Below, in pieces: positions 24,849 to 34,501 of a DNA stretch of 41,295 nt. The notes below the pieces were generated by a model. The model was not told the DNA's origin, did not search any database, and worked only from the letters and a program-made list of their open reading frames with translations. The position numbers and the translations under genes were made by a program. Numbering within the stretch: the first letter of the stretch is position 1; every line of letters starts with the position of its first letter. The DNA comes from Candidatus Poribacteria bacterium (lineage in GTDB: Bacteria > Poribacteria > WGA-4E > WGA-3G): positions 6,671-47,965 of the forward strand of contig JAGWBU010000024.1 of assembly GCA_021295735.1 (NCBI GenBank). The letters are read 5' to 3'.

Positions 24849-25532
24849 ATGAAGCGACAAGTACCCTTAGCACTCTGCTTCCTTTTTGGTGTAGCAATGA
24901 TCATTACGCAGTTCAGTCCACATTCATATTCTCAAGCAGTTTATAGAGAGGTTATTGTCTGGGGACTCATAATATCGCCTTTCGCGTTAGTATTGGCAGT
25001 GGCAACTCTTGTCCAAACTCACGTGTCGCGAGTTCGTTTTCGTTCAGAACATTGGCAGTACAGTTTGGTTGTATTCGCAGGTATGATAGTTATGGTTTTT
25101 GCAGGAGTGCCGTTTGGACCGCAAAACTCAATATTTGTATGGTTATATGACAATGTTCAAGTGCCAATGGATGCAACGATGTTTTCTTTGCTTGCCTTCT
25201 TTATTGCTTCGGCAGCGTTTCGTGCTTTCCGCGCACGAGCGTTTGAAGCAACGCTACTTCTTATCGCAGCCATGATTGTTATGATGGGAAATGTGCCAGT
25301 AGGTGATCTAATTTGGAATAACCTAATTTCTTGGATTCCAGGGGCAGACAATCCGGAAAGCTGGGTAAACAGCTTTGCTGACGGTGCGTCAAGGATTCGC
25401 CAATGGATATTAGATATTCCAAATGGTGCAGCACGACGCGGGATTATCCTTGGCGTAAGTTTAGGAGTCATCTCACAATCAATCCGAATTATATTGGGAA
25501 TTGAACGTTCGTATCTTGGTGGAGGAGATTAG
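24849..25532 (+). CDS. Polytopic membrane protein of the DUF6754 cluster
   Basis: This 227-aa hydrophobic protein has about five to six predicted membrane segments (near 5-27, 34-57, 69-91, 112-131, 137-160 and 200-220). The loop before the last helix contains ADNPESWVNSFADGASRIRQWI, and the C-terminus is GIERSYLGGGD. It lies 8 nt after the DUF6754 gene, with GGAGG (24840-24844) serving as its Shine-Dalgarno. I recognise no enzymatic motif. The fixed position between the two neighbours suggests a subunit of the same complex. Confidence 0.75.
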   Translation: MKRQVPLALCFLFGVAMIITQFSPHSYSQAVYREVIVWGLIISPFALVLAVATLVQTHVSRVRFRSEHWQYSLVVFAGMIVMVFAGVPFGPQNSIFVWLYDNVQVPMDATMFSLLAFFIASAAFRAFRARAFEATLLLIAAMIVMMGNVPVGDLIWNNLISWIPGADNPESWVNSFADGASRIRQWILDIPNGAARRGIILGVSLGVISQSIRIILGIERSYLGGGD

Positions 25533-25535
25533 TTA

Positions 25536-26351
25536 ATGATTGAAAAATTCATGAATATGGATAGGCGAATAATTTTTATATTAGTTGCTTTAGTGGTTAT
25601 CATACCAACTCTGATCCCTGTCAGGTTGCCAATTACAGTCTCAGAACCGACACAAAAACTGTACGACTTTATTGAGCAACTTCCATCAGGATCAACTATT
25701 ATGATGGCTTTTGATTATGGTCCATCCTCTCTCGCAGAACCGGAACCGATGGCAAAGGCTGTTATGCAGCACTGTTTCAGTAAAGGCGTGAGAGTCATCG
25801 GTATGACACTTCTTCCCAATACACCAACCTTAGCTGATAAACTCATGCGGAAAATAGCAGCAGAAAACAATGCTGTGTATGGTCAAGATTATGTATTTTT
25901 GGGTTATCGCCCTGGAATGCTACCGGTTATGCTCGGAATGGGAACTAACATTGCCAATGTCTTTGAGACCGATTACGAGAAAACACCTCTTACCGAAATT
26001 CCGATGATGGAGAATATTACAAACTATGATCAGATTGATCTGCTGCTTGATCTTGCTTCTGGCAGCACAACCGAATACTGGATCATTTATGCAAACACAA
26101 GATATAATTTGAAAATTGCTGCAGGCGTTACTGCTGTCATTATCGCTCAGATGTACCCTTATCTGCAATCAGGACAGTTGGTCGGCATGATGCCCGGTTA
26201 TTTGGGAGCTGCTCAGTATGAGAAACTTTTGAATGCCCCTGGAGATGGAACTATAGGGTTAAACACCGCATCCTTTGCACATCTTCTGATTATCGCATTG
26301 GTTATTTTGGGCAATGTCGCTTTTTTCATTCTTCAAGGAAGGGAGGAGTAA
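25536..26351 (+). CDS. Membrane-anchored Rossmann-like protein of the DUF6754 cluster
   Basis: This 271-aa protein has one N-terminal membrane helix (about 13-33) and one C-terminal helix (about 245-265). The soluble domain between begins LYDFIEQLPSGSTIMMAFDYGPSSLAE and looks like an alternating alpha/beta fold, with short GMTLLPNTP and GYRPGMLPVMLGMG segments. It is three bases from the upstream gene, and GGAGGAG precedes it. No catalytic signature is recognised; the fold is my reading of the pattern, not a match. Confidence 0.75.
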   Translation: MIEKFMNMDRRIIFILVALVVIIPTLIPVRLPITVSEPTQKLYDFIEQLPSGSTIMMAFDYGPSSLAEPEPMAKAVMQHCFSKGVRVIGMTLLPNTPTLADKLMRKIAAENNAVYGQDYVFLGYRPGMLPVMLGMGTNIANVFETDYEKTPLTEIPMMENITNYDQIDLLLDLASGSTTEYWIIYANTRYNLKIAAGVTAVIIAQMYPYLQSGQLVGMMPGYLGAAQYEKLLNAPGDGTIGLNTASFAHLLIIALVILGNVAFFILQGREE

Positions 26352-26354
26352 TTG

Positions 26355-27107
26355 ATGGAACTTTTTGGCATCTGGATTGCAGCGTTCTTAACGCTCTGCA
26401 TCTACAGTTTTCTTTACCGAGATAATCCCTTCTATCGGTTTGCAGAACACCTTTTTGTCGGAATATCAGTCGGATACGGAATTGTAATTGCGATTCACCA
26501 AGGAGTCATCCCATTAGCTTGGGTGCCTTTATCTGAAGCAGTGGCAGCACTCTGGACCGAGACAACAGCGATGGTTGGGTCCTGGTTCGGGACAGAAAGG
26601 GAAGTAGCACCAGAAACGACAAACGCACTTTGGGGACTATTTAAGATAATTCCTATTGCTATCGGTTTACTGTTTTTCGCGCGCTTGTCTCCTCGTTACA
26701 ACTGGTTAGTTCGTTATCCTATTGCTATTCTTATTGGGTTTGGTGCAGGTATCGCAATCCCAAATATGTTGCAGGCGAACATTTTTGAGCAAACACGTGG
26801 TACAATTGAGCCATTTGCCTCTATTGGACCGTTTGTTGATGTTCCCCCAGACGCAAGATTATCTATTCTTGATATTTTCGGTGCGATCTTGATGGTTATT
26901 GGTGTAATGTGTACACTCACTTATTTTTTCTTTTCTGTGGAACACCGTGGTCCCATCAATTGGCTTTCAAAGGTCGGTATTGCTTTCCTTATGGTAGGAT
27001 TTGGTGCGGCGTTCGGAAACACTGTTATGGGTCGTGTTGCGCTGATGATTCACCGTGTCGGCTTCCTCATAAACGAATGGCTTGGCTCAATTGGTGCGCT
27101 GTTCTGA
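26355..27107 (+). CDS. Polytopic membrane protein, last gene of the DUF6754 cluster
   Basis: This 250-aa protein has about six predicted membrane segments, starting MELFGIWIAAFLTLCIYSFLYRD, followed by NPFYRFAEHLFVGISVGYG and ending in an amphipathic MIHRVGFLINEWLGSIGALF. The ATG at 26355 follows GGAGG at 26342-26346; a TTG at 26352 is less likely. No known family is named with confidence. It is followed by a hairpin-repeat region, which may mark the operon end. Confidence 0.75.
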   Translation: MELFGIWIAAFLTLCIYSFLYRDNPFYRFAEHLFVGISVGYGIVIAIHQGVIPLAWVPLSEAVAALWTETTAMVGSWFGTEREVAPETTNALWGLFKIIPIAIGLLFFARLSPRYNWLVRYPIAILIGFGAGIAIPNMLQANIFEQTRGTIEPFASIGPFVDVPPDARLSILDIFGAILMVIGVMCTLTYFFFSVEHRGPINWLSKVGIAFLMVGFGAAFGNTVMGRVALMIHRVGFLINEWLGSIGALF

Positions 27108-27126
27108 CAAGACACAACCGTCAAGT

Positions 27127-27335
27127 TTGTAGGAGGGAACTCCGGGGAATGCCTAAAGACGAATGCGCTTGGTATTCTACATGATTCGCCATGATTCATA
27201 CCCGCCAAATGCCTAAATGGCATTTGTAGCGTTGATTTCTTGATTTGGATTCCCGACAACATAAGGTCACGATTCGGAGATCGCTCCTACAAAGAGTTTG
27301 GGTGGGTCGCGATTCGGAGATCGTTCCTACAAAGA
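27127..27335 (+). repeat. Hairpin repeat cluster after the DUF6754 operon
   Basis: The cluster contains GTAGGAGGGAACTCC (about 27129), a palindrome AAATGCC-TAAAT-GGCATTT (about 27207-27226) followed by GTAGCGTTGATT, and two near-identical CACGATTCGGAGATCG/CGCGATTCGGAGATCG...CCTAC units (about 27266-27291 and 27307-27331). No gene is present. Confidence 0.75.
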
Positions 27336-27370
27336 CAAGGAACTTACCTCAACCTTAAGGAGAAAACCAC

Positions 27371-28213
27371 ATGAAAATCGGATATAGCACATGGGGAATG
27401 CCTACCGTTCCTGTGGATACTGCTATCTCCCATATTGCGAACCTCGGATTTGATGGAATTGAACTAACCATTATCCCGCGCTTTACGACCGAGCTTAGCA
27501 CACTTGATGCAGCAGAACGGAAACGGATCGCTGCTATGCTGAAACAGCATAATTTAGCGTTACCAGCAATCGCAGCACATTCCAACCTGTTAGAGACCGA
27601 TGCGGATGCACATGCAAAAAACATGTGGCGACTCAAAGGTGGTGTTGACTTGGCAGTCGAACTTGCACAAGGAAATGAACTCCCCGCAGTAAATACCACT
27701 CCTGGTGGGAAACCGGATCAGTGGGAAACAAAAAGGGACTTTCTTGCAGAACGAGTCGGTAAATTAGTTGATTATGGCGCATCGCGCGGTGTAACCATTG
27801 CCATGGAACCTCACATTGGCGCAATCATTGATACCCCTGACAAAGTGCTTGAACTCCTTGAGATTGTCAATTCGCCCTATCTTAAAGTTAACTTTGATAT
27901 TAGCCACTTTGACATTGTTGGCATACCGACTGAGGAGACAGTATCTGCGTTAGCGGCTGTTTCGGCACATACACATGTCAAGGATCAACGTGGGATTCAC
28001 CCTGATTTTGAATTCCTCATCCCTGGAGAAGGCACGTTTGATTATGTTGATTATCTTAAAAGGATGCAAGCACACGGGTATAATGGGTTTATTACTGCAG
28101 AGGTGAGTTTTATGGTGCAGGCACGTGAAAACTACGATCCGCTTGCGGCTGCCACCTTATCATACCAAACGTTGTCTAAAGCGTTTGTTGATGCGGGAAT
28201 TGAACGGAATTGA
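27371..28213 (+). CDS. Sugar phosphate isomerase/epimerase (xylose-isomerase-like TIM barrel)
   Basis: This 280-aa protein shows the AP-endonuclease-2-like barrel pattern: FDGIELTIIPRF at the start, AMEPHIGAIIDTPDKV, KVNFDISHFDIVGIP, HTHVKDQRG and FITAEVSFMVQ at the end. The Glu, Asp and His residues of these strands are the usual metal ligands. Relatives isomerise or epimerise sugars and inositols. The exact substrate is unknown. AAGGAG precedes the ATG at 27371. The next gene, a sulfatase, begins 27 nt downstream, so the two may process the same sugar. Confidence 0.88.
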   Translation: MKIGYSTWGMPTVPVDTAISHIANLGFDGIELTIIPRFTTELSTLDAAERKRIAAMLKQHNLALPAIAAHSNLLETDADAHAKNMWRLKGGVDLAVELAQGNELPAVNTTPGGKPDQWETKRDFLAERVGKLVDYGASRGVTIAMEPHIGAIIDTPDKVLELLEIVNSPYLKVNFDISHFDIVGIPTEETVSALAAVSAHTHVKDQRGIHPDFEFLIPGEGTFDYVDYLKRMQAHGYNGFITAEVSFMVQARENYDPLAAATLSYQTLSKAFVDAGIERN

Positions 28214-28239
28214 TACGAATTCAAACCTATAAGGAAAGC

Positions 28240-29619
28240 ATGAAACCTAATATTCTTCTTCTCATGACAGACCAACAACGGTGGGATGCAATGGGTTGCA
28301 GTGGTGGCTGGGTGCAGACACCAAATTTAGATCGGATTGCAAGTGAAGGTATCCGATTTACCAACTGCGTTACCACATCTCCAGTTTGTATCCCTACTCG
28401 GCTTAGTTTGGCAACAGGGCTTTACCCACACAACACTGGTGTTTGGAATAATATGAATCACACGATGTCGGCAGAAACACCGACTTGGATGCAAGCGGTG
28501 CGTGACGCTGGCTATCGGACAAGTCTGTTTGGAAAGACACATCTTCATCCGCACAACGGTGATTTGCGCGAAAAAGAAGGGTTGATGAACGAATATGGAT
28601 TAGATGATGTTGACGAAATAGGAGGTCCGCGAGCAAGTACCCGTGTGAAGTCGCACATGACAGCGATGTGGGAAGAGAAAGGTTTGTGGGATGGATACCG
28701 TGCTGATTATCGGGAGCGATTCAGCACGAAACCTTACATAGTTCGTCCTTCAACGCTTGGCCTTGAAAACTATGCGGATGTCTACGTGGGACAACAAGCG
28801 AAGCAGTATCTGAAAAATTATGATAGACCAGAACCTTGGTGCTGTTGGGTCAGTTTCGGTGGTCCTCATGAACCTTGGGATACACCTGAACCCTATGCCA
28901 GTATGTACAACCCGAATGACATGCCACCACCAATCCCTCGGCCCTCCACCGGAAATCGCCCTCGCGGTAATTTAGATAGTATGATGGATCGGATGAATCC
29001 TAAATTTGAAGAGGGTGAAGTCGGAAGATTGCGTGCGGACTATGCCGGGAATATCACACTCATTGATGCACAAATTGGCGAAATCCTTGATGCAATTCAG
29101 GTACGTGGTGAACTGGAAAATACCGTTATCGTTCACTGCTCCGACCATGGCGAAATGAATGGTGATTATGGGTTGATTTACAAAAGTAATTTTCTCAACG
29201 GTGCTGTCCGCATCCCGTTCCTTGTACGTACGCCAGAAACCTTGAAAGATGTTACATCTGATCGTATCTGTGAAAGTCCCGTTGAATGGATCGATATTGG
29301 CCCTACGCTTGTTGAATTAGCAGGTGGAGAGATGAAGCATCGTCAATTTGGTAAATCCTTGTGTCCTACACTGAATAACACCGAAACACCCCACCGTGAA
29401 TTTGCAATCTCCGAAATATCTGGTGAGATAATGCTACTAAATCAAAAGTGGAAAATCGCGTTAAATTCTGACGGGATACCCTATCTCTTATTTGATGTGC
29501 AAAACGACCCGGATGAAACAAATAATCTCGCTGGCTTACCTGAGATGAAAGAATTAGAGACAGAATTACGATTGCAAATTTTAGAATACCTGTGCCACAC
29601 CCAAACAAAAAAGCAATAG
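28240..29619 (+). CDS. Type I sulfatase, no export signal
   Basis: This 459-aa arylsulfatase-type enzyme hydrolyses a sulfate ester. The modification motif C50-I-P-T-R54 (in SPVCIPTRLSLATG) is the CxPxR signature converted to formylglycine. MTDQQR (9-14) and SDHGEMNGDYG supply metal ligands. The ATG at 28240 follows AAGGAAAG and leaves no room for a signal peptide, so it appears cytoplasmic. Its product closely resembles the next protein along nearly its whole length, so the two are tandem duplicates. Substrate is unknown; no anaerobic maturase or FGE gene is in the window. Confidence 0.94.
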   Translation: MKPNILLLMTDQQRWDAMGCSGGWVQTPNLDRIASEGIRFTNCVTTSPVCIPTRLSLATGLYPHNTGVWNNMNHTMSAETPTWMQAVRDAGYRTSLFGKTHLHPHNGDLREKEGLMNEYGLDDVDEIGGPRASTRVKSHMTAMWEEKGLWDGYRADYRERFSTKPYIVRPSTLGLENYADVYVGQQAKQYLKNYDRPEPWCCWVSFGGPHEPWDTPEPYASMYNPNDMPPPIPRPSTGNRPRGNLDSMMDRMNPKFEEGEVGRLRADYAGNITLIDAQIGEILDAIQVRGELENTVIVHCSDHGEMNGDYGLIYKSNFLNGAVRIPFLVRTPETLKDVTSDRICESPVEWIDIGPTLVELAGGEMKHRQFGKSLCPTLNNTETPHREFAISEISGEIMLLNQKWKIALNSDGIPYLLFDVQNDPDETNNLAGLPEMKELETELRLQILEYLCHTQTKKQ

Positions 29620-29667
29620 GGTTATTGTTTTTTATTGACAGTAAGAATCTTAAAAGCGGGATTTCTC

Positions 29668-31233
29668 ATGTCATACAAATGTACCTCCAAGAAAACGGAA
29701 ATCACAGAAGATTGTCCGATTCAGGAATCGGACAATATCAACCGCAGAGCGTTCATTAAAGAACTGGGCATCGCAGGGGTCGGCACGTTGTCACTCTTAG
29801 GTTCAAATGCTCAGGCACAAAATAAAAAGATTGGGAATCAACTTGAAAGAGAAGCGGAAAGACCTAACATTCTGCTTTTGATGACAGACCAGCAGCGGTG
29901 GGATGCAATGGGCTGCAGCGGAAATTGGGTTCAAACGCCAAACTTAGATCGAATCGCGAGCGAAGGTGTCCAATTTACCAACTGTGTCACGACTTCTCCT
30001 GTCTGTGTTCCAGCGCGGCTTAGTTTAGCAACAGGTTTATATCCGCACAATACTGGTGTTTGGAACAACAAAAAACACAAGATGGCAGCAGAAACGCCGA
30101 CTTGGATGCAGGCAGTGCGTGCAGCTGGATACCGCACCAGTCTTTTTGGAAAAACACATCTCCACACTAATAATGGTGATCTACGTAAGCGTGAACACTT
30201 GATGAACGCTTATGGATTGGACGACGTAAACGAAATTGGAGGACCGCGGGCAAGTATGAAATGCTTGTCCTATATGACAGAAATGTGGGAAGAAAAAGGG
30301 TTATGGAAAGCTTACCGTGATGATTATGAGGAACGATTTCGGACTAAGCCTCACATCGTTCGACCAACGGCACTTGGACTTGAAAACGATGCAGATGTTT
30401 ACGTTGGACAACAGGCAAAGCGGTATCTCAAAAACTACAACCGCCAAGAGCCATGGTTTTGCTGGGTCAGTTTCGGTGGACCTCACGAACCGTGGGATAC
30501 ACCTGAACCTTACGCCAGCATGTACGACCCGAATGAAATGTTACCTCCAATACCCCGCCAAGCTGTAGGAGATCGTCCTCGTGGCAGTTTAGACAATCTT
30601 ATGAAAAACAAGAAGAAAAGCCCTAAATTTCAAGCCGGAGAGGTCTCAAAGATGCGTGCTGATTACGCCGGTAATGTTACGCTCATTGATACACAGATCG
30701 GTGAAATCTTAGATACAATTGAGAAGCGCGGAGAACTCGATAATACTGTCATCGTTTTCTGTTCCGACCACGGCGAAATGAATGGTGATTATGGCTTGAT
30801 TTACAAAAGTAACCTCCTCAACGGTGCTGTCCGCATCCCGATGCTTGTGCGTACCCCTGAAACATTAAAAAACGCTGTCCCTGATCGTATCTGTGAAAGT
30901 CCTATTGAATGGATTGATATCGGTCCCACACTTGTTGATTTGGCTGGTGGCGAGTTGAAACATCGCCAATTCGGGAAATCGCTGTGTCTTGTGCTTGATG
31001 ACACAGAAGCAACCCATCGTGAATTTGCGATCTCTGAAATCTCACGTGAAATAATGTTACTCAATCGAGAGTGGAAAATTGCTATAAATAAAGAACGACA
31101 ACCTTATCTTTTATTTAATGTTCAAAATGATCCAAATGAAACAAACAATCTCGCAGGTTTACCCAAAATGGAAGAATTGGAAACACAGTTAAAATCACAA
31201 ATTTTAGAGCATCTTTCTCACACTCAAACTTAA
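29668..31233 (+). CDS. Type I sulfatase with twin-arginine signal
   Basis: The 521-aa paralogue of the previous sulfatase carries about 60 extra N-terminal residues including NRRAFIKELGIAGVGTLSLL (25-44), a Tat signal (RR at 26-27), ending NAQAQ. The formylglycine motif is C113-V-P-A-R117. The same metal-binding phrases are present as in its neighbour. Tat export fits a protein whose cysteine is modified before or during folding. The ATG at 29668 is chosen over a TTG at 29635. The pair suggests one sulfated substrate handled in two compartments. Confidence 0.94.
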   Translation: MSYKCTSKKTEITEDCPIQESDNINRRAFIKELGIAGVGTLSLLGSNAQAQNKKIGNQLEREAERPNILLLMTDQQRWDAMGCSGNWVQTPNLDRIASEGVQFTNCVTTSPVCVPARLSLATGLYPHNTGVWNNKKHKMAAETPTWMQAVRAAGYRTSLFGKTHLHTNNGDLRKREHLMNAYGLDDVNEIGGPRASMKCLSYMTEMWEEKGLWKAYRDDYEERFRTKPHIVRPTALGLENDADVYVGQQAKRYLKNYNRQEPWFCWVSFGGPHEPWDTPEPYASMYDPNEMLPPIPRQAVGDRPRGSLDNLMKNKKKSPKFQAGEVSKMRADYAGNVTLIDTQIGEILDTIEKRGELDNTVIVFCSDHGEMNGDYGLIYKSNLLNGAVRIPMLVRTPETLKNAVPDRICESPIEWIDIGPTLVDLAGGELKHRQFGKSLCLVLDDTEATHREFAISEISREIMLLNREWKIAINKERQPYLLFNVQNDPNETNNLAGLPKMEELETQLKSQILEHLSHTQT

Positions 31234-31681
31234 AACAATAAAATAACTGTCCTTTTTTGTGCAGCAGAACATTATATTTGCCCCATTTGGTGCATAATTC
31301 TGATTGTCACTTAGGGAAACGCTTGTAATTAGTGCTCCTGAAAATGGCACGCGAATTGCTTATACACTTCCATTACTGTGAACAAATGATTTACCGACCT
31401 CCTACGAGAGTGTATCATGCCCATTGAATGCAGCTGCACGATCTGTTCCATAATCTAAACTTTTTTGCCCCTAAGACGTCCAAAGTATAGTTAAACTCTT
31501 TCAAAGACATGTTGAAGGCACCATTCCAAAAACCCGTGCCAGACGATTTTTCCCTCTAATAATTCGGTAGACCAATTCACTAACCAATAAACCCAAATTT
31601 AAAATATACGTATAGTCCTATCAGAATCTATAAATAAGACCTATTGAAGCAAATTATTTACAAATCTAAAAGGAGATTCCG
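31234..31681. other. Intergenic region, no gene seen
   Basis: This A+T-rich stretch has no plausible frame. It includes a CCTCCTACGAG remnant of the hairpin repeat family (about 31399-31409) and a 10-bp palindrome TGCAGCTGCA near 31428. A TATAAA at 31629-31634 could be a -10 box for the VIT/VWA gene, but I find no matching -35. Confidence 0.55.
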
Positions 31682-33820
31682 ATGAAAAGATTGAATTTCC
31701 ACGCAGCATTAATAATCCTGCTCTTTACAGGACTTGTCCAATTTGTGCAAGCGCAAGGTATTATTGTTACGGGCCAACGTCAAATCCCAAGATTTGAAGC
31801 CTTAAGAATTGAAAAACACCATGTGAACGTCACTATTGACAATCAACTTGCAACAACGAAAATCGATCAGATCTTCGCTAATCCGAATAACATTCAATTG
31901 GAAGGTACGTATCTCTTTCCGCTTCCTGATGATGTCGCCGTTTCAGATTTTGTGCTATACATTGATGGAAAACCGGTCAAAGCAGAACTGCTCGCAAAAG
32001 CCAGAGCGCGAAGTATCTATGAAGGCATTGTGCGTTCCATGCAAGACCCTGCTCTTCTGGAGTATATCGGCACCCGTGCTTTTCAGGCAAGGGTGTTCCC
32101 AATTCCACCGAATGGTGAAAGACGAATCCAACTGGAATACTCACAAGTAATTAGTGTAGATTCAGGGCTTGCCAAATATACATACCCGCTACGAACCGAC
32201 AAATATACCCATCAATCCGTAGGAAGCCTTGCTGTTTCAATTGACCTTAAAAGCAAACATGCGCTCAAAACAATCTATTCCCCCTCACATGAAGTTGCTG
32301 TCAATCGGAAGAATGATCATCGCGCTAAAATCAGTTATGAAGGCACCAACGTCCATGTAAAACGTGATTTCACCTGTTACTATTCGCTTTCCGACAAAGA
32401 TTTTGGCATTGACCTGATTACCCATAGAGATGATATAGACGAAGACGGCTTCTTTATGCTCCTTATTTCACCTAAATATGAGGTGAAGAAAACAGAGATT
32501 ATTGAAAAGGATTTTATCTTTGTTCTCGACCGTTCTGGGAGTATGAAAGGGCCGAAAATTAAACAAGCGAAAAAGGCACTTCGTTTTTGTGTGAACAGTT
32601 TAAATGATGGAGACCGTTTTAACCTCATTCTATTTAATACTGATATTGAACCGTTCTCCGATAAATTAGTTTCAGTAAAACAGGAACGGGAAAACGCGCT
32701 TGCTTTCGTTGACGATATTGTTGGAAACGGAGGCACAAATATCAATGATGCTTTACTCGCTGCATTGAACGATAAACCGGATCCGAAACGACCGCGCATC
32801 GTTGTGTTCTTAACTGACGGAGAAGCCACTGTTGGTGAGACGAATACAGTACGTATTCTCAAGAATGTTTCTGGCGAGAACAACGATAAATCACGTATCT
32901 TTGTGTTTGGTGTGGGTTATGATGTGAACGTCAATTTGCTTGATAAAATGGCAGAACAAAACGGTGGCACCCGTCAATATGTGAAGCCACAAGAGAATTT
33001 AGAAGTTGCTGTATCCTCTTTTTTCACGAAGGTAAGCGAACCTATCCTCGTCAATTTGGCTTTGGAAATCCAGAACATTAAAACCAAAAATCTGTATCCA
33101 CAAAAGTTACCGCATCTGTTTCGTGGTTCACAGTTGACAGTGCTTGGCAGGTATGCTGGGACTGGAAAAACAAAACTAATCTTGCGCGGAGACATCAATG
33201 GGAAAAAACAGGAATTTTCCAATACAGCAAAGTTCCCTAAACAGGAATCGGATCATCAATTTTTGCCAGCGTTGTGGGCACAGCGTAAGGTCGCCTATCT
33301 CGTTGACGAAATCAGACTGAACGGTGAAAACAAAGAATTGATTGAAGAAATTACCCGTCTCAGTGAAAAGTATGGAATTATGACACCATATACGTCATTT
33401 CTTGTTACAGAAGATGAAGCACAGCGGAGGCCGTCAGGTCGATTCTCAAGGGCGAGAACAGATCAGTCTGCTCCACTCTCTGCAGTTCAAGTCCGTTCGC
33501 CAAAACTCGCCCGCAGTGTAGGGCAGCAAGTTGAAGAAAGCGTCCAATTACAAGCACTTCAGACGCAAGCACAAGTAGCGGAAACGGCTATCACTGTTCA
33601 GCAGGTCAAAAACAAGACCTTCCATCAACGCGGCAATGTTTGGATTGATAGTACACACAAACCTGAAACTAAGACAACGAAGATTGAATTCGGAAGTGAT
33701 GCTTATTTTGATTTGCTTAAGAAAGAGTCTGAATTAACGAAATATCTTGCGATTGGCAAACATGTTATCGTTTGTTATAAGCGAACATGTTATGAAATTC
33801 ATCCGCCTAAGCAGCCGTAA
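31682..33820 (+). CDS. Secreted VIT and VWA domain protein
   Basis: This 712-aa protein has a signal peptide (1-25, ending VQAQG) and an inter-alpha-trypsin-inhibitor-like VIT domain (about 28-160, with TYLFPLPDDVAVSDF and the PIPPNGERRIQLEYSQ pattern). A von Willebrand factor A domain (about 275-450) follows, with the MIDAS motif DRSGS at 283-287 and FLTDGEATVG. The C-terminal third is polar, with a Gln/Val/Ala-rich stretch. VIT-VWA proteins bind other proteins through a metal site; the partner is unknown. AAGGAG precedes the ATG at 31682. The gene stands alone and converges on the methyltransferase gene. Confidence 0.92.
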   Translation: MKRLNFHAALIILLFTGLVQFVQAQGIIVTGQRQIPRFEALRIEKHHVNVTIDNQLATTKIDQIFANPNNIQLEGTYLFPLPDDVAVSDFVLYIDGKPVKAELLAKARARSIYEGIVRSMQDPALLEYIGTRAFQARVFPIPPNGERRIQLEYSQVISVDSGLAKYTYPLRTDKYTHQSVGSLAVSIDLKSKHALKTIYSPSHEVAVNRKNDHRAKISYEGTNVHVKRDFTCYYSLSDKDFGIDLITHRDDIDEDGFFMLLISPKYEVKKTEIIEKDFIFVLDRSGSMKGPKIKQAKKALRFCVNSLNDGDRFNLILFNTDIEPFSDKLVSVKQERENALAFVDDIVGNGGTNINDALLAALNDKPDPKRPRIVVFLTDGEATVGETNTVRILKNVSGENNDKSRIFVFGVGYDVNVNLLDKMAEQNGGTRQYVKPQENLEVAVSSFFTKVSEPILVNLALEIQNIKTKNLYPQKLPHLFRGSQLTVLGRYAGTGKTKLILRGDINGKKQEFSNTAKFPKQESDHQFLPALWAQRKVAYLVDEIRLNGENKELIEEITRLSEKYGIMTPYTSFLVTEDEAQRRPSGRFSRARTDQSAPLSAVQVRSPKLARSVGQQVEESVQLQALQTQAQVAETAITVQQVKNKTFHQRGNVWIDSTHKPETKTTKIEFGSDAYFDLLKKESELTKYLAIGKHVIVCYKRTCYEIHPPKQP

Positions 33821-33841
33821 GTCAAATAGATGTCCCTTTCA

Positions 33842-34501
33842 TTAGACACGTTTAATCGTGTAAATGTTAATTGATGTTGTCCTCTGAGTTAATGATATAG
33901 AGCAGGTGGATTTTTCAAAGTCAAATCCGTTTTCACGGATGCATCTGAAAAATCCATCTGCATTTTTTCGATTCGGTTCAGAAAAGAGAGCGATACCTTC
34001 ATCAGCCAGCAAACTCTGAAGTAAACATAAGATGGGTTGCCAATTCTGTTCCTCATATATCACATCTGAACCGAGTATCACGTCAAATTTGCTATGAAAG
34101 CACGGCGCGTTCCAATCCATCTGGACAAAAATAGCGGAATTTATACCGTTTTGCTGCGCGTTATGTTTTGAAAATAGAAGCGCATCATACTCAAAGTCTG
34201 TAAAAATAACTTTAGCACCCGCTTGACATGCGACAATCCCTCCGAGTCCAAAACCACAACCAATTTCAAGAATATACTTATCGGAGAACGTTTTCCGTAT
34301 CTTTGATACGTGGCGCGCTAAGCCGATAGCAGATTCCCAAAGATAAATCCAATAAGGTAGAAAAAGCGTGCCTTTGCTATCCTCTCTGCTCAGTTTATCT
34401 AAGAAATGATCAGGGTCATCTACAATCGTGAGTAAGATTTCTCTGTCTCCCAACTGGATTGCAGTCTGCGTGATTGGGTAATTTTTTAGATAGTTTTCCA
34501 T
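33842..34501 (-). CDS. Class I SAM-dependent methyltransferase (Methyltransf_16-like)
   Basis: This 219-aa protein has the SAM-binding glycine loop EIGCGFGLGG at residues 79-88, FTDFEYDAL as the acidic second loop, and DVILGSDVIYEEQNW. That last motif is characteristic of the METTL/protein-lysine methyltransferase 16 group. It is probably a protein methyltransferase; the substrate is not shown by context. The start ATG is the complement of 34499-34501. It converges on the VIT/VWA gene, leaving 21 nt between the stops. Confidence 0.87.
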   Translation of the reverse strand: MENYLKNYPITQTAIQLGDREILLTIVDDPDHFLDKLSREDSKGTLFLPYWIYLWESAIGLARHVSKIRKTFSDKYILEIGCGFGLGGIVACQAGAKVIFTDFEYDALLFSKHNAQQNGINSAIFVQMDWNAPCFHSKFDVILGSDVIYEEQNWQPILCLLQSLLADEGIALFSEPNRKNADGFFRCIRENGFDFEKSTCSISLTQRTTSINIYTIKRV

